This document shows, in pieces, positions 9,084 through 17,853 of a DNA stretch of 64,000 bases (the stretch's first letter is position 1; every line of letters starts with the position of its first letter). The notes beneath the pieces are model-generated. The model searched no databases, had not been told where the DNA came from, and saw only the letters and a program-made list of their open reading frames with translations. The position numbers and the translations under genes are program-made. The DNA is taken from positions 62,001-126,000 of the forward strand of contig NZ_CP040754.1 of assembly GCF_006064855.1 (NCBI RefSeq), given 5' to 3'. Source of the stretch: Sulfitobacter sp. BSw21498 (lineage in GTDB: Bacteria > Pseudomonadota > Alphaproteobacteria > Rhodobacterales > Rhodobacteraceae).

Positions 9084-10247
9084 GTGAAAACCTCGGCCCC
9101 CGATACCCATGATGACCTGCGTGACGCGCTACGTTCGCTTTGTGCCGGATTTCCCCCTGAATATCACCGCAAACACGGTGCCGCGGAAACATATCCCGTA
9201 GAATTCGTCGATGCTCTGACCGAGGCCGGCTGGCTGGCGGCGATGATCCCCGAAGAATTCGGCGGCTCGGGTCTTGGCCTGACCGAGGCCAGCATCGTGA
9301 TGGAAGAGATCAACCGATCAGGCGGCAACGCTGGCCATTGCCACGGTCAGATGTACAATATGGGTACTTTGCTTCGACATGGTTCGGATGTGCAAAAGCA
9401 GCAATACCTGCCGGGCATCGCCTCGGGCAAACTGCGGCTGCAATCCATGGCGGTGACTGAACCGACAACTGGCACCGATACCACCAAGCTGAAGACCACC
9501 GCCGTGAAAAAGGGCGACCGTTATGTGATCAACGGCCAGAAGGTCTGGATCAGCCGGTTGCAGCATTCTGACCTGATGATCCTGCTGGCGCGCACAACAC
9601 CGCTGGCCGACGTCAAACGCAAGTCACATGGCATGTCGATCTTTATTGTCGATCTGAAGGACGCCATCGGCAACGGGATGGAGATCCAGCCGATCGACAA
9701 TCTGGTGGGCCACGAAACCAACGAGGTATTTTTTGACAATCTCGTAATCCCTGCCGAAAACCTGATCGGCGAAGAGGGGCGCGGGTTTCACCATATTCTT
9801 GATGGGCTAAATGCAGAACGAACCCTGATTGCTGCGGAATGTATTGGTGATGGCTATTGGTTCGTTGAAAAGTCGCGCGATTATGCCTGTGAGCGGGTGG
9901 TTTTCGACCGTCCCATCGGGAAAAATCAGGGTGTTCAATTTCCAATCTCAAAATCCTACGTCGCCATTGAGGCCGCTAATCTAATGCGGTTTGAGGCGTG
10001 CAAACGCTTTGACGCAGGTCAGGATTGCGGCGCGCAGGCCAATATGGCCAAACTGTTAGCCGCCGACGCCTCTTGGGAGGCTGCCAATGCCTGCATCCAG
10101 ACCCATGGTGGCTTTGGCTTTGCTCGCGAATACGACGTCGAGCGCAAGTTCCGCGAAACTCGACTATATCAAGTCGCCCCGATCTCAACCAATCTGATCC
10201 TGTCTTATGTCGGCGAGCATATCCTTGGAATGCCAAGGTCTTTTTGA
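9084..10247 (+). CDS. Acyl-CoA dehydrogenase
   Basis: GTG 9084 is preferred because GGAG at 9070-9073 gives a 10-base spacing; GTG 9075 would leave only one base. The 387-residue flavoprotein shows TEPTTGTDTTKLKTTA, NGQKVWIS and a C-terminal THGGFGFAREYDVERKFRE. The catalytic base is likely the glutamate in GLNAERTLIAAE, at the position used by isovaleryl-CoA dehydrogenase rather than by short/medium-chain enzymes. It should form a 2-enoyl-CoA with ETF as acceptor. It is close in length and motifs to the enzyme at 33326-34492, suggesting an internal duplication in the island. Confidence 0.88.
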   Translation: MKTSAPDTHDDLRDALRSLCAGFPPEYHRKHGAAETYPVEFVDALTEAGWLAAMIPEEFGGSGLGLTEASIVMEEINRSGGNAGHCHGQMYNMGTLLRHGSDVQKQQYLPGIASGKLRLQSMAVTEPTTGTDTTKLKTTAVKKGDRYVINGQKVWISRLQHSDLMILLARTTPLADVKRKSHGMSIFIVDLKDAIGNGMEIQPIDNLVGHETNEVFFDNLVIPAENLIGEEGRGFHHILDGLNAERTLIAAECIGDGYWFVEKSRDYACERVVFDRPIGKNQGVQFPISKSYVAIEAANLMRFEACKRFDAGQDCGAQANMAKLLAADASWEAANACIQTHGGFGFAREYDVERKFRETRLYQVAPISTNLILSYVGEHILGMPRSF

Positions 10248-10251
10248 GCCA

Positions 10252-11106
10252 ATGACCAAAGAAATTGATTTACCCTCCCTCAAGGACTGGGTCGGAAGGT
10301 CCGAAAAGGTCGGCGATTATTTGACAAATTCGCTGGTCGACAGGTTTTGCGCCACACTTGATCCATTCCTGTGGCTTGAGGGGAGAGGAGCTCCATTGGG
10401 CATTCATTGGTGTACCACCGTGTCGGCCACCCATAAAAGTAAACTTTCAGAGGACGGTCACGCCGAAAAAGGTGATTTTTTGCCGCCTGTGCGGCTTCCT
10501 GCCCGGATGTGGGCCGGAGGTGAAATCATCCACCACCAAAGACTTTCTTCAGACTCGCCGGTGACCCGGATTTCAAGGGTTTCGGACGTTGTTGCTAAAA
10601 ATGGGAAAAGCGGACCTCTAATCTTTGTAACGGTCGAGCAGGAATTCTTCTCGCAGGATCGCCTGTGCATATCTGAACGCCAGGATCTCGTTTTCAGAGA
10701 TTTTCCAAAGACCGGTAATCCCCCAAGCTCCAAGCCAGCATCGCAGAGCGATACGAACCGGGGCACCCAACTGGGCAAGCTGACACCTGATCCGTTATTG
10801 TTGTTTCGCTACTCGGCCCTGACCTTCAATTCTCATCGTATCCATTATGATCAGGACTATGCCCGCAACACCGAAGGCTATGTCGACCTTGTGGTGCATG
10901 GTCCGTTGCAGGCCACGCTGTTGCTAAATCTCGCTGCTAAAATCGCCGGTAAACCACCCCGCCGCTTTTCCTTCCGGGGTCTGGCGCCGGTTACACTGGG
11001 AAGCTCGATCTCGTTATTTCATACTGAAGAAAATAGCGGCGGCAAGGTCTGGTGCGAGGCGGATAATGGCGTAAGAAGTTTTGTGGCACAGTACAGTGAT
11101 AATTGA
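10252..11106 (+). CDS. MaoC/FAS1-like hydratase, mesaconyl-C4-CoA hydratase type
   Basis: A 284-residue double hot-dog protein starting 4 bases after the dehydrogenase stop. The C-terminal domain contains RYSALTFNSHRIHYDQDYA and VVHGPLQATLLL, the signature of the mesaconyl-C4-CoA hydratase/HTD2 family; the N-terminal domain is the degenerate FAS1-dehydratase-like half. It would add water across an enoyl-CoA double bond. Mesaconyl-C4-CoA hydration gives citramalyl-CoA, which fits the presence of a citrate-synthase-fold lyase and class III transferase in the same operon. That pathway reading is speculative. It is the last gene before the convergent - strand operon. Confidence 0.72.
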   Translation: MTKEIDLPSLKDWVGRSEKVGDYLTNSLVDRFCATLDPFLWLEGRGAPLGIHWCTTVSATHKSKLSEDGHAEKGDFLPPVRLPARMWAGGEIIHHQRLSSDSPVTRISRVSDVVAKNGKSGPLIFVTVEQEFFSQDRLCISERQDLVFRDFPKTGNPPSSKPASQSDTNRGTQLGKLTPDPLLLFRYSALTFNSHRIHYDQDYARNTEGYVDLVVHGPLQATLLLNLAAKIAGKPPRRFSFRGLAPVTLGSSISLFHTEENSGGKVWCEADNGVRSFVAQYSDN

Positions 11107-11141
11107 CCCGGTGCGCAGTCGTCGTGTCTTCTGCTAAGACT

Positions 11142-12338
11142 TCACATATCCCGGCGATCAACAATCAATTCGGCATCTTCGGGCAGTTGGTCGATGAACT
11201 CCACCTTGTCAGCACGGATGCGCGCGGTCCTCTGAAACGCATCTGCTGCGGCCTTTGTGGTGGTGCCCTTGTCGGTGCCGTGGTCCAGAACCAGATGCAG
11301 GCGCACTGTATCACGATCATTTTCGCGCGTGACCACAGCCTGCGCTGCGATGGCCCCTGATACCGCAATCACAACTTCTTCGATTGCCCGGGGGTAGATG
11401 AATATCTCGCGCACTTTTACTGCGGCACCGACCCGCCCCTGAATGGCCGAAAGTCGGGTGACTCGACCATCCGCCTCACTTTCCAGCGCATAGGCACTGT
11501 CGCCAGTGCCAAACCGGATCATCGGCCAGTCGGCTTGGCGCGCGGTGACGACGATCTCGCCTGTTTCGCCATCCGCCAATGGCGTGCCGCTTTCGGGGTC
11601 ACATATCTGCACGATCCGGTCGGGGTGAACCAGATACCCTTCGCCACCGTCCTCATAGCCGACAAGCCCCAGATCGGCGGTGGCATAGGCCGCCCAGGTT
11701 TTTACACCATAGTCGGATTCGATCCGGCGACGCTTGGCCATCCAGTCGCCCATTTCTCCACCAAGAAAGGCGGATTTCACGGTCCAGGCTTCGCGGCCAT
11801 AGGTTTCGATCACCTTGTCGGCCAACGCCAGAAAAAACGCAGTGCTGGCGCAGATCGACGTAACACCGGTTTCGCGAATGATCTGGGCCTGCAATTCACG
11901 GTTTCCGGTTCCTCCCGGAATCACGGTCGCACCAACGACCTGCGCCGCCTCATCAAACAGTAGGCCCGCGGGGACAAGATGATAGGCCCAAGTGTTCAGG
12001 ATGATATCGGCATTTGTGATCCCTGCAGATCTGAACAACAGGTCAAGCCCATGGCCGCCCACACCGGGCAACGACGGCTCAAATATCGGGCCCGGAGACA
12101 CATAGATGCGCGATACCTCTTTGGGATCGGCGACGAGGAACCCGCCGAAAGGCGGGTTCGCTCTTTGGAGCGTAAGCAACTCCTCTTTTTTCATCACCGG
12201 CAGGCGGGAGAGATCCGCCAGTGATGAAACCTTGGATGGGTCAAAACCCGCTTTGTCAAACCGTGCCTTCAGTCCCGGTGCCACTTGTGCTGCTTTGGCA
12301 TAGGCTCTGGCAATTTCCGTATAGACAGCGTCAGACAT
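11142..12338 (-). CDS. Degenerate PaaK-like AMP-binding protein
   Basis: A 398-residue relative of phenylacetate-CoA ligases; the ATG at 12338 has GGGAGG five bases upstream. The C-terminal ligase hallmarks remain (GETGEIVVTARQ, RFGTGDSAYAL, KVREIFIYPRAIEEV). However, the P-loop position reads YVSPGPIFEPS instead of the SSGTTGxP that binds ATP phosphates, as seen in the paralogue at 174-1565. It may not adenylate with normal efficiency, or may serve as a CoA-ester-binding or esterase-like protein. It ends its operon, tail to tail with the hydratase gene 35 bases away. Confidence 0.75.
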   Translation of the reverse strand: MSDAVYTEIARAYAKAAQVAPGLKARFDKAGFDPSKVSSLADLSRLPVMKKEELLTLQRANPPFGGFLVADPKEVSRIYVSPGPIFEPSLPGVGGHGLDLLFRSAGITNADIILNTWAYHLVPAGLLFDEAAQVVGATVIPGGTGNRELQAQIIRETGVTSICASTAFFLALADKVIETYGREAWTVKSAFLGGEMGDWMAKRRRIESDYGVKTWAAYATADLGLVGYEDGGEGYLVHPDRIVQICDPESGTPLADGETGEIVVTARQADWPMIRFGTGDSAYALESEADGRVTRLSAIQGRVGAAVKVREIFIYPRAIEEVVIAVSGAIAAQAVVTRENDRDTVRLHLVLDHGTDKGTTTKAAADAFQRTARIRADKVEFIDQLPEDAELIVDRRDM

Positions 12339-12364
12339 GGTGGCCTCCCTTGTTGTTGGTTGAC

Positions 12365-13174
12365 CTAGAGCGGGCAATCTTTGCGGAAATTTGGCGCGCG
12401 TTTTTCGCGGTGTGAAAGTACACCTTCTTTTACGTCATCGCCCATAAATCCCAGCATCTCCAGGGCGGTCGAAGCGTCAAAGATAGGCCCGGCCTGACGC
12501 AGCCAGTTGTTCAGTGAGTATTTGGTCCAGCGAAGTGCGCTTTGCGATCCCGTGGCCATTTCAGTCGCGGTATCAATCGAGATCTGTTCAAGTTCGTCAT
12601 CCTCGACGCACATCGACACCATGCCAATACGTTCGGCCTCTTCACCGCTTATCGGCTTGCAGGTCAACAGGTAGTATTTGGCTTTGGCCATGCCGCACAG
12701 GAGGGGCCAGATGATCGCGGCACAATCGCCCGCAGCGACACCCAAACGCGGGTGGCCATCAACGATTTTGGCGCGTTTTCCCGCGATCGAGATATCGGCA
12801 AGGATACCCACAACAAGGCCCGCACCAGCCGCCGGGCCGTTGATCGCCGAGATGATAATCTTGTTACAATTGATGATGTTGTAAACCAAATCCTTGGCTT
12901 CTTTCCATGTCTTCATCACCGTGTCGAAATTGCCGGTGATGCCTTCGATCAAACTGAAGTCGCCGCCTGCCGAAAACGCTTTGCCCCGGCCTGTAACGAT
13001 TACTGCATTGATGTCCTGGTCGCGGTCAATGTCGATCCAGATATCGGTCATTTGGGTGTGGGTTTCGGCATCAACCGAGTTATAAGTCTCTGGCCGGTCA
13101 AAAGTGATGCGCAAAACGCGATCTGCCGGGTAGTCGAAAGACAATTTTGGGTACTTCGTTGCGTAGTCAAACAT
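12365..13174 (-). CDS. Enoyl-CoA hydratase/isomerase family protein
   Basis: A 269-residue crotonase. ATG 13174 ([10 protein letters not shown]) follows GAGGAAA. The oxyanion-hole segments are present ([11 protein letters not shown] and [17 protein letters not shown]). By eye alignment with rat enoyl-CoA hydratase, the two catalytic glutamates are replaced: the first falls in VDGHPRLG (His) and the second in KYYLLTCK (Tyr). Simple syn-hydration is therefore doubtful; isomerase, hydrolase or retro-aldol chemistry are alternatives within the superfamily. It follows the acyl-CoA dehydrogenase pair in the same operon. Confidence 0.8.
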   Translation of the reverse strand: MFDYATKYPKLSFDYPADRVLRITFDRPETYNSVDAETHTQMTDIWIDIDRDQDINAVIVTGRGKAFSAGGDFSLIEGITGNFDTVMKTWKEAKDLVYNIINCNKIIISAINGPAAGAGLVVGILADISIAGKRAKIVDGHPRLGVAAGDCAAIIWPLLCGMAKAKYYLLTCKPISGEEAERIGMVSMCVEDDELEQISIDTATEMATGSQSALRWTKYSLNNWLRQAGPIFDASTALEMLGFMGDDVKEGVLSHREKRAPNFRKDCPL

Positions 13175-13203
13175 TTTAGTTTCCTCTGTTTGGCAAATGA
13201 TCG

Positions 13204-14349
13204 TCACAGGCCCAAAACGGCCTTAGACAAGATATTTCGTTGGATTTCGTTTGAGCCGCCGTAGATTGTCGTCGGCCGTGCTTTGTAAAAACTGGCCAAC
13301 ACATCGACCCCGACATTGCCCACCTGCAGCGGCCCGATACTGCCACCATCGGGGCCTGCGACCTCGATCATCAGTTCCGATATCCGCTGATAGGTCTCGG
13401 TCACCCAGATTTTCAACATCGAGACATCGGCTCCCAATGTCTCTCCGCGCTTAAGCTGATCGGCAAAGCGGCTGTATAGGGCTGCGTGGTCTTCAACGTC
13501 CAGCGCCGCCTCGGCGTAGCGATCCCGAAACACGGGGTCGTCAAAGGCACCGCGACCACGGGCAAAAGTTTCAAGCTGACCCAATGCATTCTGCGCAAGG
13601 CCGGGTGAGCCGATGAATATCCGCTCAAAGCTGAGCAGCGCCTTGGCCATGCTCCAACCCTTGTTGATCTCGCCCACCAGGTTGGCGCGTGGGGTGCGGG
13701 CGTTGTCAAAAAACACCTCGCAAAACTCGGTCTCGCCAGCCAGCGTGGTGATCGTGCGCACGTCGACGCCTGGCTGATCCATGCTGGCCAGAACAAAACT
13801 GATGCCCTGTTGTTTTTTAGGCGCATCGGGGTCGGTACGCACGAGCATGAAGATGTGGGTGGCGTCATGCGCCATCGTGGTCCAGATCTTCTGGCCGTTG
13901 ATGACGAAATTATCGCCATCAATCATAGCACTGGTACGCAGATTTGCCAGATCAGAGCCCGCTCCGGGTTCGGAATAACCCTGACACCAGATGTCTTCAC
14001 AGCTCAGGATCCGCGGCAGCCAATAATCCTTTTGTGCCTCGGTGCCGAATTTGATAATCAGCGGACCAACCATCTGGATCCCCATGTCTCGACCCCGGTT
14101 GACGCCATAGTGTTGCTGTTCTTCGTAAAAGATCAGCAGTTTGGCCGCCTCCAAGCCCATGCCGCCAAATTCGATGGGCCAGGCAGGTGCGACCCAGCCT
14201 TTGGCGTGTAGCTTCACATGCCAGTGCTCAATCTCGGCAAACTTAGGTCGGTGCGGCAGGTGACGTAGTTCTTCGGGATATTCGGCCTCGAAAAAAGCCC
14301 TGACCTCTCGGCGAAACTCTTCATCGCTTATTCCATTCCAGTCGGTCAT
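13204..14349 (-). CDS. Acyl-CoA dehydrogenase, FadE-type subunit of a pair
   Basis: A 381-residue acyl-CoA dehydrogenase with CQGYSEPGAGSDLANLRTSA, NGQKIWTT, LLSFERIFIG (likely catalytic glutamate) and YGGSNEIQRNILSKAVLGL. It overlaps the next upstream gene by 4 bases. Adjacent unequal dehydrogenase genes of this kind are known to form alpha2beta2 enzymes in bacterial steroid side-chain degradation (ChsE1-ChsE2 and similar pairs). I infer that this protein and that of 14346-15455 form one such heteromer. Its substrate would be a bulky or branched acyl-CoA. Confidence 0.85.
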   Translation of the reverse strand: MTDWNGISDEEFRREVRAFFEAEYPEELRHLPHRPKFAEIEHWHVKLHAKGWVAPAWPIEFGGMGLEAAKLLIFYEEQQHYGVNRGRDMGIQMVGPLIIKFGTEAQKDYWLPRILSCEDIWCQGYSEPGAGSDLANLRTSAMIDGDNFVINGQKIWTTMAHDATHIFMLVRTDPDAPKKQQGISFVLASMDQPGVDVRTITTLAGETEFCEVFFDNARTPRANLVGEINKGWSMAKALLSFERIFIGSPGLAQNALGQLETFARGRGAFDDPVFRDRYAEAALDVEDHAALYSRFADQLKRGETLGADVSMLKIWVTETYQRISELMIEVAGPDGGSIGPLQVGNVGVDVLASFYKARPTTIYGGSNEIQRNILSKAVLGL

Positions 14350-15455
14350 TGCGCGGCCACCTCTGTTTCATTTGCATCCAGCCAGCGGCGGCGATGAAAC
14401 GCCGCATCCCCCAGCCAAGCCGACAGGACAAGCGCCCGGTTCAGTAACAAGCCGACATCGAATTCATCCGTGTACCCGACCGCGCCATGCAGCTGGATCG
14501 CCTCGCGGGTGATTTTTTGCGCGGCGGTACAGGCGCGGGCCTTGGCGCGGCTTGCCTGTCGCACCCGTTCTAGCGTCGAACCTGCTTGATCCATCGCGGC
14601 CAGCGCCTCGCGTACGGCGGCCTGGGAAACTTCCTGCGAGACATGCATATCAACGGCACGGTGCTGAATCACCTGAAACGAACCAATCGGCTTGTCAAAT
14701 TGTTCGCGTGTTTTGATATAGTCCAGTGTCAGTACCAGCGCTGTACCGCTTAGCCCGACCAGTTCGGCGGCGGCTAATGCGGTCGTATCCGCAACGGCAT
14801 TAGTCAGCGCATCAGTGACCTGCGCGCCTTCGGCCAGCACCTCTGCCGGGGTGTCCGCAAAGCTTATGCCCCAAAGCTCGCTGGCATCCGATTGCAGCCG
14901 GGTCTGCATCAGCAGACCAGACGCATCCGCCGCGATGCGCACCAGAACCGAACCTCGCGGCCCCTCGGCGAGGACCAGAATATGGTCCGCACCACTGGCC
15001 CCCACCACCCAATCCTTACTGCCGGTCAGTGTGGTTCCATCAAAACGGCATTCGATATCATCCGATAGGCCCGTCGCGCAGCGTTCCTGCCAGGCCACGG
15101 CCAACACGACATCGCCAGCGATGGCGGCTTCCAGCATCGGATCCTGCCGGCACAGCCGCTGCATCAGCCCGATTGCCAGCCCGATTGTCGGCACCACCGG
15201 CTCAGGCGCGGTCACGCGGCCAATCTCTTCGGCCACGACACCAGCCGCCGTCAGCCCCATACCAAGCCCCCCGGCCTCTTCGGGGGCTGCGACCCCCAGT
15301 ACACCGGCAGCAGCCAGTTCCTGCCAGATACCCGCGTCCCAGGGCGTATCGTCATCACGCACGCGGCGGGCGCGCCCAAGTCCGCCCGCCCGATCCAGCA
15401 GCGTACCAACGCTGTCGCGCAAAAGCCGTAGGTCTTCGTCTTGTACCATAGTCAT
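14346..15455 (-). CDS. Acyl-CoA dehydrogenase, second subunit of a pair
   Basis: A 369-residue divergent acyl-CoA dehydrogenase. It keeps DYIKTREQFDKPIGSFQVIQHRAVDM and IQLHGAVGYTDEFDVG, which contribute to FAD binding and the C-terminal helical domain, but the middle domain is poorly conserved: where the partner has SEPGAGSD there is WQERCATGLSDD. This asymmetry is typical of the smaller subunit of heteromeric steroid-type dehydrogenases. AGGAAG lies 7 bases before ATG 15455, and the start overlaps the MaoC gene stop by 4 bases. Confidence 0.82.
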   Translation of the reverse strand: MTMVQDEDLRLLRDSVGTLLDRAGGLGRARRVRDDDTPWDAGIWQELAAAGVLGVAAPEEAGGLGMGLTAAGVVAEEIGRVTAPEPVVPTIGLAIGLMQRLCRQDPMLEAAIAGDVVLAVAWQERCATGLSDDIECRFDGTTLTGSKDWVVGASGADHILVLAEGPRGSVLVRIAADASGLLMQTRLQSDASELWGISFADTPAEVLAEGAQVTDALTNAVADTTALAAAELVGLSGTALVLTLDYIKTREQFDKPIGSFQVIQHRAVDMHVSQEVSQAAVREALAAMDQAGSTLERVRQASRAKARACTAAQKITREAIQLHGAVGYTDEFDVGLLLNRALVLSAWLGDAAFHRRRWLDANETEVAAQ

Positions 15456-15901
15456 TTCAGGTCTTCCTTTCGGCGCTGGATCATCACTGGGGTCTCAACG
15501 CTCATAACCAACTCACCGGCGGGGTTTCGCGCTTCGAGCGTGTAAATCAAAACACCCCGGTCAGGCTTGCTGCGCGATGGGACCAAAGACTGAACTTCGA
15601 TCCGGATATTCAGTGGTTCTTCTGGGCGCACTGGTCGCAGCCAGCGCAGCTGGTCAAACCCGATACCACCAATGTTGGCGACGTCGACCATCAAGTCCTG
15701 CATGATAGGTTTGAACACGGTCAGAAGTGTCTGGAAACCAGAGGCGATCAGCCCGCCGTGGATACCTTCAGCATAGGCTTCATCCGTATGCAGACGCTGA
15801 GGGTCCCATTCCTGAGCAAACTCCATGATCTGCTGTTTGGTCAACGGCGCAGAGCGAAATTCGAAAACCTGACCAACACTGAAATCTTCCAAATACTTCA
15901 T
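15452..15901 (-). CDS. MaoC-type enoyl-CoA hydratase
   Basis: A single-domain 149-residue hot-dog protein with AQEWDPQRLHTDEAYAE, matching the catalytic Asp-x4-His arrangement of (R)-specific enoyl-CoA hydratases, followed by GGLIASGFQTL. It should hydrate the product of the dehydrogenase pair encoded next in the operon. Both ends overlap neighbours by 4 bases, so translation is probably coupled from the transglutaminase-like gene through to the dehydrogenases. Confidence 0.82.
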   Translation of the reverse strand: MKYLEDFSVGQVFEFRSAPLTKQQIMEFAQEWDPQRLHTDEAYAEGIHGGLIASGFQTLLTVFKPIMQDLMVDVANIGGIGFDQLRWLRPVRPEEPLNIRIEVQSLVPSRSKPDRGVLIYTLEARNPAGELVMSVETPVMIQRRKEDLK

Positions 15902-16620
15902 TTTGCAGGTGAGCCTTCGGGACTAGCAAAACCCGCATCAAAGAACTCACCGGAAATCCTGCGCCGGTTGAATTCCTTCAGCTTCGGATATGTCTCACCA
16001 AATGCGGTCAGGAACTCCTGCATCGGCGCATCCACAAACAAGCCCCGATCATTGACGTATTCCATATGGCGGCGGTTCGTGTCGTCAAATTCGTGAAACA
16101 GCGCGTCGTGCTCTCCGTCAAATTCCAGCGGCTTGACGCCAAAACGCTGGCACAATTCCATGTTGAAGGCCGGGGTCACCTTGAAAGATGATGCACCCAG
16201 CCAAAGCTGAACATAGCCGTGGTAGATGAACAGGTCGGTGCCCATCAGCTCGGCCAGTTTGGGCGTATTCAAGTGGTTGCGAACATCGGCAAAGCCAAGC
16301 GCCGCCGGAATGCCAACGGCCCGCAGGCATGCAGCCAAGAGGATCGCCTTGGGCACGCAAAACGCCGAGTCCATGTCCGCGATAACACTTGCTCTATAAT
16401 CCTCAGCGGTCAGAGAAAACGTATAGGGATCATACCGCAAATCGTCGCGCACAGCCTGAAACAGGCGCACCGCCATGTCCTTTTTGGATGCATCCGGTGC
16501 CATGTTGCGCAGCGCCCGCATCACAAAGGCCTGCACCTCCCTGCTATCGCTATCGACATAGTGCGCGGGAGAGACAAATCGTTCCGCTTCAGCGGAACGT
16601 TCCGACATCGGCTCAGACAT
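15898..16620 (-). CDS. Transglutaminase-like superfamily protein
   Basis: A 240-residue protein with the cysteine-protease-like transglutaminase core: DSAFCVPKAILLAACLRAVG (catalytic Cys), YHGYVQLWL (His) and KVTPAFN (third residue). ATG 16620 has GGGAGG 8 bases upstream. It is cytoplasmic by appearance, with no signal peptide. It is the first gene after the operator-promoter at 16651-16678, so it leads an acyl-CoA operon. A transglutaminase-like enzyme has no obvious step in beta-oxidation; amide or thioester hydrolysis, for example of a conjugated acid, is one guess. Confidence 0.75.
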   Translation of the reverse strand: MSEPMSERSAEAERFVSPAHYVDSDSREVQAFVMRALRNMAPDASKKDMAVRLFQAVRDDLRYDPYTFSLTAEDYRASVIADMDSAFCVPKAILLAACLRAVGIPAALGFADVRNHLNTPKLAELMGTDLFIYHGYVQLWLGASSFKVTPAFNMELCQRFGVKPLEFDGEHDALFHEFDDTNRRHMEYVNDRGLFVDAPMQEFLTAFGETYPKLKEFNRRRISGEFFDAGFASPEGSPAK

Positions 16621-16652
16621 TGTAACCCCTCCCAAAGGAATTCAAACAAGTT

Positions 16653-16668
16653 TCTAACATTTGTTAGA
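16653..16668 (-). promoter_or_regulatory. Operator palindrome 1 (TCTAACA-TT-TGTTAGA)
   Basis: A perfect 7-bp inverted repeat with a 2-base centre. On the - strand it fills the space between a possible -35 (TTTGGA, 16673-16678) and -10 (TAGAAA, 16651-16656) with a 16-base spacer, just upstream of the transglutaminase-like gene at 16620. The same palindrome recurs at four other promoters in the window. Bound protein would block RNA polymerase, so repression is inferred. Confidence 0.75.
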
Positions 16669-16722
16669 TTATTCCAAACAGCGTCAGCCGTCAACCTATT
16701 CTGACGCCTCAGCGACCACTAT

Positions 16723-17841
16723 TTACAACCCAAACTCGGCATTTTGCTCACCCAGATCGGGCGCGGCGCGACTGTCGGCGACTGCCCCGCGAAATTCTGG
16801 TGCAATCGGCAAAGGCAGTGCCGGAACTTGCTCGCCCCCAACCGAAACCACCCGCCCGAACGTGTCGCGCGCCGTGAAATGCGGATCGGCTGCGGCCTCG
16901 GCCGGTGTCTTGACAATGGTGCAGCAGCAATCCGCCGCTTCCAGCAATGGTGCCCAATGAGCAGATGGTTTGACCACAATCCGGCGCGCGACCTCGGCCT
17001 TTGTCGCCGCTGGATCGGCAAGGTCATCGCGCAGGTCCCGCGGCAGGTCGATGACATTGCAAAATGCGTCCCAGAATTTCTGCTCCAGCGCCCCGACCGC
17101 AACCTGTCGGCCGTCTGATGCCGAATAGAGCCTGTAACGTGCCCTGCCCCCAGTCAGCCTGTCACCGCCATTTTCAATAGGCTCGCCCGCGATGACCCCC
17201 TTGGCGTGCGCCCAATAGGCGAAGGCAAACGCGCCCTCAGACATGGCGATATCCAGATGGACGCCTTGCCCGGTCTTGTCGCGCTGGCGCAGCGCAAGCA
17301 GGATATTCATGATTGCCGGATAGGTTCCCCCGCCGATATCGGCGATCAGACCAAACGGTGCGGTCGGACTGTCAACCGAACCTGAACTAAGCGACAGGAC
17401 ACCCGCATCCCCAACATAGTTCATGTCATGCCCGGCAACGTCTCGTTTCGGGCCGCTCTGGCCGTACCCTGTTATTGAACAATAGATGATTTTGGAGTTA
17501 AGCGTCCTGACCGCATCATACCCCAGTCCCAACCGTTCCATGACGCCAGGACGGAATTGCTCGACGATAACATCGGCCTTTTCGATTAGCGACCGCAAAC
17601 TGGCCACAGCCCCTTCCGCCTTGAGGTCCAGCGCGATGCTTTTCTTGCCCCGGTTCAGGATAGCATAGCCCAGACTGCGGCCCTCGATCATTGGCTCTGT
17701 CAGGCGCATGTCTTCGCCGGAGCCCGGACGCTCCAGTTTGATGACCTCCGCCCCGGCTTCGGCCAGCATCAGCGTGGCCATCGGACCGGGCAAAAGTGTG
17801 CTAAAATCCAGCACCAGAATATCGTCAAGCGGTTGTGTCAA
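16723..17841 (-). CDS. Alpha-methylacyl-CoA racemase-like class III family protein
   Basis: A 372-residue member of the CaiB/BaiF fold. Rather than the transferase aspartate it has GHDMNYVG near residue 138, LIADIGGG after it, and EQKFWDAF further on. These match the His126, Asp156 and Glu241 regions of alpha-methylacyl-CoA racemase, which interconverts 2R and 2S methyl-branched acyl-CoAs before dehydrogenation. This fits degradation of isoprenoid or steroid side chains. It lies downstream of the hydratase-2 and aldolase genes and upstream of the operator at 16653. Confidence 0.83.
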   Translation of the reverse strand: MTQPLDDILVLDFSTLLPGPMATLMLAEAGAEVIKLERPGSGEDMRLTEPMIEGRSLGYAILNRGKKSIALDLKAEGAVASLRSLIEKADVIVEQFRPGVMERLGLGYDAVRTLNSKIIYCSITGYGQSGPKRDVAGHDMNYVGDAGVLSLSSGSVDSPTAPFGLIADIGGGTYPAIMNILLALRQRDKTGQGVHLDIAMSEGAFAFAYWAHAKGVIAGEPIENGGDRLTGGRARYRLYSASDGRQVAVGALEQKFWDAFCNVIDLPRDLRDDLADPAATKAEVARRIVVKPSAHWAPLLEAADCCCTIVKTPAEAAADPHFTARDTFGRVVSVGGEQVPALPLPIAPEFRGAVADSRAAPDLGEQNAEFGL

Positions 17842-17853
17842 ATGTCTCTCTCC

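Noticed and set aside
11126..11140. Small hairpin between the convergent hydratase and ligase-like genes
   Set aside because: The stem is only 5 bp and lacks a T run, so it cannot be supported as a terminator.
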